A DNA stretch of 64,000 nt from Burkholderia sp. Nafp2/4-1b (GTDB taxonomy: Bacteria; Pseudomonadota; Gammaproteobacteria; Burkholderiales; Burkholderiaceae). Shown here piece by piece: positions 24,574 through 33,867 of this stretch (positions are counted from its first letter, which is position 1; every line of letters starts with the position of its first letter). Both the position numbers and the translations under genes were made by a program. The stretch is from positions 135,558 through 199,557 of the forward strand of contig NZ_ML058626.1 in the NCBI RefSeq assembly GCF_003635165.1. The letters are read 5' to 3'. Under the pieces are notes generated by a model, which worked only from the letters and a program-made list of their open reading frames with translations, was not told the origin of the DNA and ran no database searches.

Positions 24574-25650
24574 TCACCGCTTGCGCCGCCGCCTTCGAAA
24601 GAAATTCCAGAACATCGCGGTCGCGTCCGGCCCCGTCGCCGAGTGGAACGCTTCGCTCGGATCGCCGCCGCTCCATGCGTGCGCGAGGCGGCGCACGATG
24701 CAGACCCGCACGATCACCCGGCCGCCGCGCAGATAGTCGGTGTAGTGCGCGTCGTCCTGCGTGTACGTCTGTTGCTCGCCGACGCGCAGTTCGCCCTGTT
24801 CGTCGACGAGCCGGTTGATGCGCGCGAACGCGATACCGAGCTGCACCGCGTTGCGCTCGTCGACGACCGTGTCGAGCCCGCCATGCATCACGAGCGCGGG
24901 CATGCCCGGATAGCTACGCACGTCGACGCAGGTGTCGACGACGCGGATCGGATCGTCGCGCAAGCCGCGGCGCATCACGCTCATCGCGGCCATCGTCGAC
25001 AGCGGCGGCGCGATGGCCGGGCCCGAATGCAGGCCGACGGCCGCGAACAGCTCGGGCGACGCGATCGCCAGCTGCGCGGCCAGCCCGGCGCCGGCCGACA
25101 TGCCGGCCAGATAGATCCGGTCGCGATCGAACCCGCGCTCGCGCACGATCGCCTCGACGAGCGATGCGACGGCCGGCGCTTCCGACTGCGACGCATCGCC
25201 ATGCCAGTTCCAGCAGCGATGCGAATGCGCGGTCTTCGCCTGTTCGGGAAACAGGACGGCAAACCCCGCGCGCTCCGCGACGCGGCAGATACGCGTGCCC
25301 GCGGCGAACGATTCGGCGGTCTGCTTGCAGCCGTGCAGCATCACGACGACCGGCATGCCGTCGGTCGTCGCCGGTGCGCCGGGCAGATACAGCGCGTACG
25401 CAAGATGGTTGATGAAGCGGCCGGCGGCCGGGCGCGCGGAATGAAACGAGCGCAGCCACGTGCCGGGCGCCTGGCGCGGCGACGGACGCGCGGCCGGCGT
25501 CGGCGCGCTGGGGCGGCGCGTGGTGCGCGCGGTGGCGGGGCGCTTGGCCGATGGCGCCGGTTTGGCTGTTTTCTTTTTGGGCCGCGTGCGCGTGGCGGCG
25601 GAAAACAGGTCGAACGGCCGTAGCCAGAGGCTGGATTTTTTCCGGGGCAT
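24574..25650 (-). CDS. PHB-depolymerase-family esterase (LpqC/feruloyl esterase-like) with basic N-terminus
   Basis: The 358-residue alpha/beta hydrolase has the oxyanion segment VVVMLHGCKQTAESFA, the nucleophile elbow Ser in LAGMSAGAGLAAQLA, a substrate-pocket CWNWH and a C-terminal His in RLAHAWSGG. This is the PHB depolymerase family 1 pattern. The first 80 residues are very rich in Lys, Arg, Pro and Ala (KKKTAKPAPSAKRPA), resembling the phasin/PHB-granule or nucleoid-binding tails found in some Burkholderiales proteins. No Sec signal is present, so the enzyme is probably intracellular. Several longer in-frame starts exist up to 26133 but have no family similarity. Confidence 0.9.
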   Translation of the reverse strand: MPRKKSSLWLRPFDLFSAATRTRPKKKTAKPAPSAKRPATARTTRRPSAPTPAARPSPRQAPGTWLRSFHSARPAAGRFINHLAYALYLPGAPATTDGMPVVVMLHGCKQTAESFAAGTRICRVAERAGFAVLFPEQAKTAHSHRCWNWHGDASQSEAPAVASLVEAIVRERGFDRDRIYLAGMSAGAGLAAQLAIASPELFAAVGLHSGPAIAPPLSTMAAMSVMRRGLRDDPIRVVDTCVDVRSYPGMPALVMHGGLDTVVDERNAVQLGIAFARINRLVDEQGELRVGEQQTYTQDDAHYTDYLRGGRVIVRVCIVRRLAHAWSGGDPSEAFHSATGPDATAMFWNFFRRRRRKR

Positions 25651-26152
25651 GGACGAATCTCGTGCCGGCCGCGCATGCACGCTGCATGCGGTGAAGCCGG
25701 CCGGCGAATGGAAGTCGAATGCGGGTAGAGCAGGATTCGTGCTGCGGGACGCGTCGGCGTCGACGCGGTTCGGCAGCGCCGACGCGGAGGCGGCTGGCCG
25801 ACTGAATACAACGCGATGCGACTTCTTTACAACCGCGTCGCGATTCGGGCAGGCCACCTGCCATGCTAACAGGCGTCGCGCCTGGCGCGTGCGATGGTTC
25901 CGTGACGGAACGATGAACGCTTTGACCCTTTCGCGGGCGGCAGGCGCGCGGAAGTAAAGCTTCACCGCACGGCTCTGGCTATACGCGAGCGCTTCGCGGC
26001 GCACGTAACGGTCGACTTCCATCGGCGACCCGGTTCGTTCAGACCGGAGAAACGGCATCGGATTCAGGCAACCAACGGCGGAGCACCGCGCACGCGGGAC
26101 GGCGGCCTCGTCAGGCACCACACCATCGCTCACATGCGCGGATGGCTTCCTT
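25651..26152. other. Intergenic region upstream of the esterase gene
   Basis: I see no gene in these 502 bp. The region separates the downstream end of the GtrA gene from the esterase, both on the minus strand, so it must carry the esterase promoter. No clear terminator hairpin or repeat was found. Confidence 0.4.
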
Positions 26153-26536
26153 TCACCGATACGTCCACAGCCGATGCAGCACGAACATCGTCGGCGGGAT
26201 CAGCAGCGCGATCGCGACGATGGCCCAGCCGCGCGGCACGTCGAGCAGTTCGGCGGCGCGCGCGAGCCCCATCGTTTCGGCGAAGCCGGCCAGCGCGACG
26301 GTCAGGTAGCGCACCAGGTTGCGCGACTGCAGGTTCGACGAAAAGCTCCACAACGTATTCGCGAGATAAGAGAACGCCGTCGCGCAGACGAACGCGACGG
26401 CGTTCGCGATCACCTGCGTCGCATCGAACAGCGCGTACATCGCGGACGCGACCAGCACGTGCAGCGCGGTCGAGCAGAGCCCGGACAGGCCGAAGCGCGC
26501 GAGCCGCACGCGCTCGGCATAAAGCAGTTCGAACAT
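26153..26536 (-). CDS. GtrA-family membrane protein (polyprenyl-sugar flippase-like)
   Basis: The 127-residue product has four predicted membrane spans (FGLSGLCSTALHVLVASAMYAL, VIANAVAFVCATAFSYLANTLWSF, LTVALAGFAETMG and a last span) and the GtrA hallmark SYLANTLWSFSS. GtrA proteins are thought to move undecaprenyl-phosphate-linked sugars across the inner membrane. It is the last gene of a minus-strand set with a GT2 glycosyltransferase 14 bp upstream, the usual GtrA/GtrB pairing. Confidence 0.9.
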   Translation of the reverse strand: MFELLYAERVRLARFGLSGLCSTALHVLVASAMYALFDATQVIANAVAFVCATAFSYLANTLWSFSSNLQSRNLVRYLTVALAGFAETMGLARAAELLDVPRGWAIVAIALLIPPTMFVLHRLWTYR

Positions 26537-26550
26537 TGCCGCCCCGCCGG

Positions 26551-27594
26551 TCAGCGTGCGCCGACCCGTACGCGAGCCGGCGGCACGCGGCGGCGTGCGG
26601 TCGCACGGCGCGCATCGCGCACGACCGGCAGCTCGACCACCTTGGCATGCGTCTGGTAGCGGCGGCGAATCAGATAGACGGGACGCTGCTTCGATTCGTC
26701 GTAGATGCGCCCGATGTACTCGCCGACCACGCCGATGCCGACGAGCTCGATGCCGCCGATGAACAGCACGACCGACAGCAGCGACGAGTAGCCGTGCACG
26801 GGATTGCCGAACAGCAGCGTGCGGCCGACGATGAACGAGCCGTACAGGAACGCGAGCGCGGCGATGCCGACGCCGATATAGGTCCAGCTGCGCAGCGGCA
26901 CGGTGCTGAAGCTCGTGATTCCTTCGAGCGCGAAGTTCCACAGCTTCCAGCCGGAGAACTTCGATTTCCCGGCGCTGCGCACTTCGCGCTGATACTCGAC
27001 GATCACGGTCCGGTAGCCGACCCACGCGAACAGTCCCTTCATGAAGCGATGCCGCTCGGGCAGGCTGCGCAACGCGTTGACGACCTTGCGGTCCATCAGC
27101 CGGAAGTCGCCGACGTTCTCCGGCAGCTTCACGTCCGACAGCAGGTTGTGCACGCGGTAGTAGATCGCGGCGGCGGTGCGCTTCGCGAACGAATCGCACG
27201 CGCGGCTGCTGCGCTTCGCGGCGACGACTTCGGCGCCGTCGCGCCAGTGTTCGAGCATCACCGGGATCAGGCTCGGCGGATCCTGCAGGTCGGCGTCGAG
27301 CGGGATGATCGCGTCGCCGGCCGCTTCGTCGAGGCCGGCGGTCAGCGCGGCTTCCTTGCCGAAATTGCGCGTGAGATCGATGACGCGCACGCGGCGGTCG
27401 GCCAGGCTGATGCGAATCAGGCGCTCGAGCGTGTCGTCGCGGCTGCCGTCGTTCACGCAGACGATCTCGAAGCGGATCGTGTCGAGGCCGGCCATCAGCG
27501 GAATCACGACGTCGAAGAAGCGTTCGACGGCTTCGCCTTCGTTGTAGAACGGTACGACCAGCGAGACGAGCGGTGTGTAGAGTGAGTCGCGCAT
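26551..27594 (-). CDS. Family 2 glycosyltransferase, GtrB/polyprenyl-phosphate sugar transferase type
   Basis: The 347-residue enzyme has the GT-A fold pattern LVSLVVPFYNEGEAVERFF, CVNDGSRDDTL, and the metal-binding Asp100/Asp102 in PLDADLQDPP. Two C-terminal membrane spans (SWTYIGVGIAALAFLYGSFIV and SLLSVVLFIGGIELVGIGVVGEYIGRIYDESK) anchor it, as in DPM1-like GtrB proteins. It should transfer a hexose to a polyprenyl phosphate for later use in the periplasm. The C-terminus is long and Arg-rich. It precedes GtrA, with two GT87 proteins further upstream. Confidence 0.92.
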   Translation of the reverse strand: MRDSLYTPLVSLVVPFYNEGEAVERFFDVVIPLMAGLDTIRFEIVCVNDGSRDDTLERLIRISLADRRVRVIDLTRNFGKEAALTAGLDEAAGDAIIPLDADLQDPPSLIPVMLEHWRDGAEVVAAKRSSRACDSFAKRTAAAIYYRVHNLLSDVKLPENVGDFRLMDRKVVNALRSLPERHRFMKGLFAWVGYRTVIVEYQREVRSAGKSKFSGWKLWNFALEGITSFSTVPLRSWTYIGVGIAALAFLYGSFIVGRTLLFGNPVHGYSSLLSVVLFIGGIELVGIGVVGEYIGRIYDESKQRPVYLIRRRYQTHAKVVELPVVRDARRATARRRVPPARVRVGAR

Positions 27595-27618
27595 GATGGG
27601 TTCCCCTGTAATCGCGTG

Positions 27619-28998
27619 TCAGCGGCCGGTGCCGATGGTCGGGCGGCCGATGCGACGCAGTCCGTGCGCCGGGCGGTGGTGTGAGCGGACCGGATGGGCG
27701 AAACCGGTGTCGGTCGAGTGGTCGCGTGCGTCGGGCATCGACGGCACGTCGTGCCTTTCTTGTGCAATCCGGCCGACGAGCAGCGCCAGCGAGCCCAGCG
27801 TGACGAGCGGCATGAACTGGAACGACAGGTGCGGCACCAGCACGAGGCCGGCGAGCGGCATCACCCACAGCAGCAACAGCCATTCGCGATCGAAGCGCCG
27901 CCAGCCGTGCGTCCATGCATAGCGTGCATACCATGCGATCACGAGCCCGTACCAGGTCAGGTCGTAGTCGTACAGGTAGGGGCCGACCACCAGGGACGCG
28001 CACGCGAGTGTCGCGGCGCGCAGCGCATACGAACACGCACCGCGCCACGCGTACACCACGACGAGCGCGGCGGTCGCGGCCGACAGCAGCTGCAGGCCGA
28101 GTGCGACGTAACCGGGCCAGCCGAGGCCGGTGGCAAGCACGAACAGGGTCGGCATGCGCGCGAGCCGCGCGTGGCCGGCGCCGACTATCTGGTATGCGGC
28201 GTGCATGCAGTGCACGAATAAGACCCAGGCGTCGAAGCCGAACAGCAGCGTCGACAGTGCGAAGCCGCCGACGATCGTCGCGGCCCATGCGCTCAGCGCG
28301 CGCCATTGTCCGGCGCACAGCAGCGCGAGCGGGAACAGCACCGACATCTGCGGCTTCATCGTCAGCATCCCGAAGCAGATGCCGGCGACGACGGGACGGC
28401 GATTCAGCGTCAGCAGTCCGATGCCTGCGAGCGACGCGGTCAGCAGGCTCGTCTGCCCGACGATCACCGCGAGAAACGCGCCGGGGAACGCAAGCGCGCA
28501 GAGCAGCGCGGCCTCGCGTTGTACGATTTTGCGGATCGTCGTCACGAACAGCGCGTAGGTGGTGCCCAGCCACAGTACCAGCGCGAGCATGTACGGCAGC
28601 CAGCCGAGCGGCAGCACGAACATCAGCATCGTGGGCGGGTAGAGCCACGGCAGCGAACCGTTCCCGGCCTGCATCGTCGGAATCGCGATCTTCTCGAGCT
28701 CGAACAGCGACGGCAGATTCCATGCGTTGATCCCGAAGCCGTGCGCGGCGAGCCATGCGGCGCCCCAGATCGGCGCGACATCCTGTGCCAGGGGTTCAGG
28801 CAACGACGTCTGCGACCAATGTACGCGTAAGAGATACACGCAGATGAACAGCAACTCGGCGAACAGTGCCGCCGCTGCATAGAGGCGCACCCGATCACGA
28901 TTGAGCCAATGCGGGAAGCGACGCGGGCCGGCGATCGGCAGCTCCGGATGGGCGTCCATCGCCGAATCCGTGTGCAGGAGGGCGAGCGGCGATTTCAT
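27619..28998 (-). CDS. Multispan glycosyltransferase family 87 protein (1)
   Basis: The 459-residue product has ten or more membrane spans and the GT87 (DUF2029, PimE-like mannosyltransferase) features: an acidic residue after the first span (PLAQDVAPIWGAA), SLPWLYPPTML, IVGQTSLLTASL and LTMKPQMSVLFPLAL. GT87 enzymes use polyprenyl-phosphate sugars in the periplasm, which suits the adjacent GtrA/GT2 pair that would provide them. Its start overlaps the stop of the second GT87 gene by ATGA. The His/Arg-rich C-terminal tail is unusual. Confidence 0.9.
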   Translation of the reverse strand: MKSPLALLHTDSAMDAHPELPIAGPRRFPHWLNRDRVRLYAAAALFAELLFICVYLLRVHWSQTSLPEPLAQDVAPIWGAAWLAAHGFGINAWNLPSLFELEKIAIPTMQAGNGSLPWLYPPTMLMFVLPLGWLPYMLALVLWLGTTYALFVTTIRKIVQREAALLCALAFPGAFLAVIVGQTSLLTASLAGIGLLTLNRRPVVAGICFGMLTMKPQMSVLFPLALLCAGQWRALSAWAATIVGGFALSTLLFGFDAWVLFVHCMHAAYQIVGAGHARLARMPTLFVLATGLGWPGYVALGLQLLSAATAALVVVYAWRGACSYALRAATLACASLVVGPYLYDYDLTWYGLVIAWYARYAWTHGWRRFDREWLLLLWVMPLAGLVLVPHLSFQFMPLVTLGSLALLVGRIAQERHDVPSMPDARDHSTDTGFAHPVRSHHRPAHGLRRIGRPTIGTGR

Positions 28999-30233
28999 CG
29001 TGCGCTCCGCGGTGCGAGGTTTGCGCGACGCAGGACCACGAACAGGACGGCGAGCAGCACGACCGGGCCGAGCTGCGGCAGCTTCGAGATCCGGTTGAAC
29101 ACCTCGAATATCGGCAGCAGCCACGCGACTACGATCACGATCTGGTCGCCCGGCAGCCAGCCTTCGTCGAGTCCGTAGGCGATCACGCAGAAGACCGCGA
29201 TGCCGAGCCAGGCCAGTTCGTAGTGCCACATATAGGGGGTCGTCAAAAGCGTGGCGACCGCGAGTGCCGCGCCGCGCAGGCGCATGTCGGCCGTGCGGCG
29301 CCAGACCTGGACAGCGGCCGCGATGGCGAGCAGGCCCACGGCCGCTTGCGCGGCGAGCGAGACCGGAATCGACATACCCGCGAGCCTCAGTGCCGCAAAC
29401 GTCGTCGGCGAAACGAACCAGTAGGCCGGCAGGGTGAAATGCATGCCGCGCACGATCGACATTGCATGAGAGAGGCCGGTCAGCGATTCGGTGCCGGTCA
29501 GCACAATGCTGGCCGCCGTGAACAGCGTGGTCGCGACCGCCGCCGCCGCGAAGGTGCGCCATGCGCGGGTCGCGATCAGCACGAACGGAAACACCATCGC
29601 CATCTGCGGCTTGATCGCGAGCAACCCGATCAGCACGCCGGCGAGGATCGGACGACGGCCGAGGCAAACCATCGCGAGTGCGGCGATGCCGGCGGAGAGG
29701 ATGCTGTTCTGCCCGTACAGGACGGACGAAAACACGCCCGAGTAGGCGAGCACGACGAGCGCGGCGGCGCGTGGAACAGGCAGGTGCGCACGCAGCCCCG
29801 ACAGTCGCAGGATGGCATACGCATAGCATAAAAGACTGCCCGCAAAAAAGAGGAAATAGGCGGGCAGGAAAGGCACGAGGGCAAGCGGCGCGACGAACAG
29901 CAGCATCGTCGGCGGATAGAGCCAGGGCAGCGACTGGTGACCCAGGTAGGCACCGAACTGCGCGACCTCGGCATGAGAGAAGACGGCCGGATCGTAGGCG
30001 GCTGCGGCATGGCCTTGCAGCACGAACTGCGATGCGGTCCAGAAGACGGAGAAGTCGACGCCCGGTCGTGCGACCGTCTGTGACGTGAAGGCATTCGTTA
30101 CGACGCCCCACGTGATCAGAAAGCCCGCGCACAGCAGCAGCATGATGCAGCTGTACGGAATGATGCGGTCGGCTGTCAGCCATTGAGCACAGCGTTTGGC
30201 GCGATAGCGCACTCCACGATTGGCCGTGTACAT
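28995..30233 (-). CDS. Multispan glycosyltransferase family 87 protein (2)
   Basis: This 412-residue paralogue of the preceding protein shares PGVDFSVFWTASQF (acidic catalytic candidate), SLPWLYPPTMLLFVAPLAL, YGQNSILSAGIAAL and LLAIKPQMAMVFPFVLIA. I placed the start at the ATG at 30233; an upstream ATG at 30311 adds a charged stretch without homology. It is the first gene of the four-gene minus-strand set and diverges from the Tad locus across a 1 kb gap. The glycan it builds is unknown; pilus or surface glycosylation is possible from position. Confidence 0.9.
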   Translation of the reverse strand: MYTANRGVRYRAKRCAQWLTADRIIPYSCIMLLLCAGFLITWGVVTNAFTSQTVARPGVDFSVFWTASQFVLQGHAAAAYDPAVFSHAEVAQFGAYLGHQSLPWLYPPTMLLFVAPLALVPFLPAYFLFFAGSLLCYAYAILRLSGLRAHLPVPRAAALVVLAYSGVFSSVLYGQNSILSAGIAALAMVCLGRRPILAGVLIGLLAIKPQMAMVFPFVLIATRAWRTFAAAAVATTLFTAASIVLTGTESLTGLSHAMSIVRGMHFTLPAYWFVSPTTFAALRLAGMSIPVSLAAQAAVGLLAIAAAVQVWRRTADMRLRGAALAVATLLTTPYMWHYELAWLGIAVFCVIAYGLDEGWLPGDQIVIVVAWLLPIFEVFNRISKLPQLGPVVLLAVLFVVLRRANLAPRSAR

Positions 30234-31272
30234 GATGCCCCGTCTGCAGTGAAGGCTGCCTTGATCTGCCGCAGCCTTTTTGTGTTGTCGTGTAACCGGC
30301 TCGAATCGCATTCAACGGCGCTGTCCGGTGAATGCATTGTTGGAGAAAAAATCGCGTGACGCAAACCGCCGGCCGGATCGAGCGATATCGAACGGGCGGC
30401 GATATGGCTGAAAAGCGGGTTTTCTCGTCTGAAAAAACCGGCGCGGCGCAATGGATGTTTCTCGGTTGAAACATTCCGGGTTTTTGGCCGGTCCGGCATC
30501 GCGCGGAACTTGTGGCCGACACGCGGCGGCGCGGATTCGGGAAAATCCCGAGAAAATTTTTGTGGGCCCCTTGTGCAGTGCGGTGCCGCCCGGGCAGCGT
30601 CTCGAGCCGGCCCGCACGCGTATATCAAATTTGAAACATTTCCGGCACCGCGCCGCGACCGGGTTGCCGGGCGAATCGCGGAAACCGTTGCTGCGCCTGG
30701 ATTTCTTCCGGGCTGGCCTGCTCTTTGCGACATGGTCCGCACGATAGTCGACGACGTGATGAAAGGCCGGCTGGAGCAACAGACGGACAAACCGGACTCA
30801 ATCACCTGTGCGGACCAAGGGATCGAGGCGCGACGGGGAAATACGCCGCCCAAACCTTGAAAGCCGCCAGAAAACCTCGACGGAGCGAATACGCGACGGC
30901 ATCGTCCGCGCAACAAGAATCACATGACAGCATTTGGGGAATAAAAATGAAAGACCAAAGCAGATTGCGGCTCGCGTGCCGCGCAGAAGACCTGCAGCAC
31001 CATCGACGCGTTGGCGTCGTCCGTTCAATCCGTATTCATGCCCGGAACGGTCGTTTCACCGTTCTGCTCGATCGCGCCATTCGGCTGATCGCAGCATGCA
31101 TGCATATCGCACGCATCAGCGCACCGACGACCGTTCACCAGGCGAGGCTCGTACCCTGCCGTGTGCGTCGTTGAGCGCCACATCCGAATTCTTTTGTTGT
31201 GCCGGTAGTACCCGCTCCCTGCGTCAATGCCCGACAAGGGGATTTCCATAGTAGTGCGAAAGGAGAAATGCC
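30234..31272. other. Long divergent intergenic region upstream of the Tad locus
   Basis: About 1040 bp lie between the divergent GT87 and Flp pilin genes. It is richer in A/T than its surroundings, especially 30400-30560 and 30880-30970. A 75-codon frame at 30947-31174 has GGGGAATAAAA before its ATG but no recognisable product, so I do not call it. The region probably holds two promoters and their operators; I could not pick out a convincing -35/-10 pair. Confidence 0.4.
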
Positions 31273-31455
31273 ATGTCCACATTCATTCAGAAGGTCCGCG
31301 GTTTCGTTCAAGACGAGCAAGGCGTGACGGCCATCGAATATGGCCTGATTGCCGCGCTGATCGCCGTGACTCTCGTTGCAGCACTGACGTTGGTCGGCAA
31401 GGATCTCAACGACGTCTTCAACACGATTGCAGACGACCTCAACGGGGCGCTCTGA
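31273..31455 (+). CDS. flp: Flp-type major pilin (1)
   Basis: The 60-residue prepilin has a hydrophilic leader, a predicted type IVb cleavage site G17/V18, and the Flp motif Glu22-Tyr23 in VTAIEYGLIAALIAVTLV followed by a short tail. This is the building subunit of the Tad/Flp pilus, processed by the prepilin peptidase encoded at 31860. AAGGAGAAATGCC gives a strong ribosome site, in keeping with a highly expressed pilin. It is the first gene of the Tad locus. Confidence 0.96.
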   Translation: MSTFIQKVRGFVQDEQGVTAIEYGLIAALIAVTLVAALTLVGKDLNDVFNTIADDLNGAL

Positions 31456-31622
31456 ATGACGGGGCGGCGAACGGTGGGTCCGGCCCGTTCGTCGCCAATC
31501 CGTCATGCGTGCAAGGCCGGACGCAACACTTACGGATGTCGGATGGAATGAACGGCGGATGGCTCGGCCGGTGCAGTGCTCGAGCCGCCCCCGCTCCTTG
31601 ATCGACCGAATCGGAGGCCGCC

Positions 31623-31829
31623 ATGCGGGCCAGGGAACGTGCTGTATCGGTATTGCGATGGATCGCCGACGAGCAGGGCGTGACGTCGATCGAGTATGCG
31701 CTGATCGCGGCGCTGATCGCCGTCTTCGTGCTGGGAAGCGTGATCACGCTGAAAGGCTCGCTGAACGATACGTACAACATGATTGCGGCGGTCGTGACCG
31801 ATGCGGTCAATACCGCACTGGGTCAGTGA
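31623..31829 (+). CDS. Flp-type pilin (2)
   Basis: The second Flp pilin (68 residues) has its cleavage site at G19/V20 and the motif VTSIEYALIAALIAVFVLG with Glu24-Tyr25. It is related to the first pilin but has a longer, more basic leader and a longer hydrophobic tail (YNMIAAVVTDAVNTAL). It may be an alternative or minor subunit. A 167 bp gap after the first pilin could hold a partial terminator that sets different expression levels, though I see no clear hairpin. Confidence 0.95.
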   Translation: MRARERAVSVLRWIADEQGVTSIEYALIAALIAVFVLGSVITLKGSLNDTYNMIAAVVTDAVNTALGQ

Positions 31830-31859
31830 CCCTGACATTACGTCCAATCGAGGTTCGCC

Positions 31860-32399
31860 ATGTTGCCTGCCGCACTGCCTCATCCGGTTCCGTTGTGCGT
31901 GACGCTGCTCGTCGTCGTCGCGGCCAGCACGGACATCACGAGCCGACGGATTCCGAACCGGCTCGTCGCGATCGGGCTCGCCGGTGCGCTGATCGCCCAG
32001 TGCGCGCTGCACGGCGTCCAGGCAGGCGCACTCGCATGGCTTGCCGGCGCCGCGACCGGCTTCGGCCTGCTGCTGCCGTTCTATCTGCTGCGCGGGATGG
32101 CCGCGGGCGACGTGAAGCTGATGCTCGCGATCGGCGCGTGGGTCGGCGCGCACATGACCTTCTATATCGTGCTGGCCGCCTTTGTGGCCGGTGGAATCGG
32201 CGCGATCGGTTTCGCGCTGCTGCGCGGACGCATGCGCCAGATGTGCGCGAACGTCCGGGCGCTGATCGCGCGCCGCTCGTCCGCGGCGCGTGCAGGGGCA
32301 ACCGACGGCCCCGTGGCGTTCGCGTCGGTCGGTGCGTTGCCGTATGGCGTCGCGATTGCCGCCGGCACGCTGGGCATGCTGTTCGTATCGTGCGCGTAG
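31860..32399 (+). CDS. cpaA: Prepilin peptidase, A24 family (CpaA/TadV)
   Basis: The 179-residue membrane aspartyl protease has its two catalytic Asp residues in ASTDITSRRIPNRL (Asp25) and in GMAAGDVKLMLAIGAW (Asp84). It lacks the N-methyltransferase domain of PilD-type enzymes, as expected for TadV/CpaA. The second motif is AAGD where the family consensus is GxGD. It cleaves and matures the two Flp pilins and the TadE-like proteins in the inner membrane. Confidence 0.93.
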   Translation: MLPAALPHPVPLCVTLLVVVAASTDITSRRIPNRLVAIGLAGALIAQCALHGVQAGALAWLAGAATGFGLLLPFYLLRGMAAGDVKLMLAIGAWVGAHMTFYIVLAAFVAGGIGAIGFALLRGRMRQMCANVRALIARRSSAARAGATDGPVAFASVGALPYGVAIAAGTLGMLFVSCA

Positions 32400-32431
32400 C
32401 GCGCCGACCCTGCAACGAGGATGGACCGAAC

Positions 32432-33832
32432 ATGAACACGAACCTCACCCAACCGACGCACGACGCGCAGGTTGCACACTTGCCGTATCCGTCGCCCACG
32501 CGGGAGGTGCACGCGAAGCCGGCCACGCAACTGCCGGTGGCACCGCGCTCGCTCGAGGAAACCGGATTGAGCCAGTCGTTCGTCGCAGGGCTCGTACTGA
32601 AGTCGACGCTGGTGCTCGGCCGCCCATCCTACGGCGACCTGATCGAGCGCCATTGCCTGCCGCTCGCGGTGCTCGACGACGTCTTCGCGTTCCTGGTGCG
32701 CGAACATCTGGTCGAACTGACCCATCGCGGCAAGACGGACCTCGACGTGACGTTCCGCCTGACCGACGCGGGCCGTGTGGCCGCGCTCGAAGAACGTGCG
32801 CGCAGCAGCTACAGCGGGCCCGCGCCGGTGACGCTCGAAGCCTATCTCGACTGCGTGTCCACTCATTCGGTGCGCAAGCTGCGCGTGGCCCAGAACGACG
32901 TGTGGGCCGTCTTCGACGGCGTCGTGATGGACACGGCGATCCTCGATTCGGCGGCCGCCGCGCTGAATTCCGGCCGGCCGCTGCTGATCCATGGCCCGGC
33001 CGGCAGCGGCAAGACCTTCCTCGCGGAACGGCTCGGCGCGCTGATGGGCGGCCACGTGCCGGTGCCGTATGCGATCTACGCGGCCGGTGAAGTGATCCAG
33101 ATCCACGATCCGCTCGTGCATGTCGATGCGGCGTCGCAATCGAGCGGTCAATCGGTCGACCGCCGCTGGCGCCTCTGCGAGCGGCCGGTCGTGATGTCCG
33201 GCGGCGAACTGACGCTCGACGAGCTCGACCTGCGCCGCGACGAAGCCGCCGGCTTCTATCAGGCGCCGCCGCACATGAAGGCGAACATGGGCATGTACAT
33301 CATCGACGATCTCGGCCGCCAGCGTGTCGAGCCGCGCGACCTGCTCAACCGCTGGCTGCGGCCGCTCGATCGCGGCGTCGATTTCCTGACGCTCGAGTCC
33401 GGCAATCGCTTCGTGCTGCCGTTCGACGTCTGGCCGGTGTTCTCGAGCAACCTGGCGCCGGAGCAGTTCGCCGACGACGCGTTCCTGCGCCGGCTCGGTT
33501 CCAAGCTGCACGTCGGCGCGTTGTCGATCGACCACTACCGTGCGGTGTTCGACGCCGCCTGCGCGTCGCTCGGCCTGGTGTCGACGCAGGACGCATTCGA
33601 CTATCTGCTGCATCGGCTGCATCTGCCGACCGGCAAGGCGTATCTGGCCTGCTTTCCGATGGATCTGCTGCGTCTCGTCGCCGCCGGCGCGCGTTATCGC
33701 GGCGACCCGCCCGAAGTGACGCACGACGCGCTGCACGACGCATGGGCCAGCTATTTCGGCTCCGCGCCCGAGCGCGACGGCGGATATCTGGCGCCTGCCG
33801 AGCACGGCGAGCGCACCCACGTAACCGGTTGA
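32432..33832 (+). CDS. AAA+ ATPase with N-terminal winged-helix-like domain, Tad-locus associated
   Basis: The 466-residue protein starts with a Pro-rich segment, then a winged-helix-like region (about 40-125: LEETGLSQSFVAGLVLKSTLVLGRPSYGDL split by helices, ending LTDAGRVAALEERARS). The ATPase domain has Walker A GPAGSGKT at 188-195 and a Walker B-like MYIIDDLGRQ. It is not a TadA/CpaF secretion ATPase. Proteins of this kind accompany some Tad loci, but their role is unknown to me; a regulator or assembly chaperone is possible. It sits between cpaA and cpaB in the same orientation, so it belongs to the operon. Confidence 0.9.
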   Translation: MNTNLTQPTHDAQVAHLPYPSPTREVHAKPATQLPVAPRSLEETGLSQSFVAGLVLKSTLVLGRPSYGDLIERHCLPLAVLDDVFAFLVREHLVELTHRGKTDLDVTFRLTDAGRVAALEERARSSYSGPAPVTLEAYLDCVSTHSVRKLRVAQNDVWAVFDGVVMDTAILDSAAAALNSGRPLLIHGPAGSGKTFLAERLGALMGGHVPVPYAIYAAGEVIQIHDPLVHVDAASQSSGQSVDRRWRLCERPVVMSGGELTLDELDLRRDEAAGFYQAPPHMKANMGMYIIDDLGRQRVEPRDLLNRWLRPLDRGVDFLTLESGNRFVLPFDVWPVFSSNLAPEQFADDAFLRRLGSKLHVGALSIDHYRAVFDAACASLGLVSTQDAFDYLLHRLHLPTGKAYLACFPMDLLRLVAAGARYRGDPPEVTHDALHDAWASYFGSAPERDGGYLAPAEHGERTHVTG

Positions 33833-33867
33833 GCCGTTTCTTTCACGATTCGTCGAGGAGCATTGCC

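Noticed and set aside
30947..31174. A 75-codon frame with GGGGAATAAAA before its ATG
   Set aside because: The product is unlike any protein I recognise, its composition is basic and His-rich without pattern, and it lies in the promoter region of the Tad locus.
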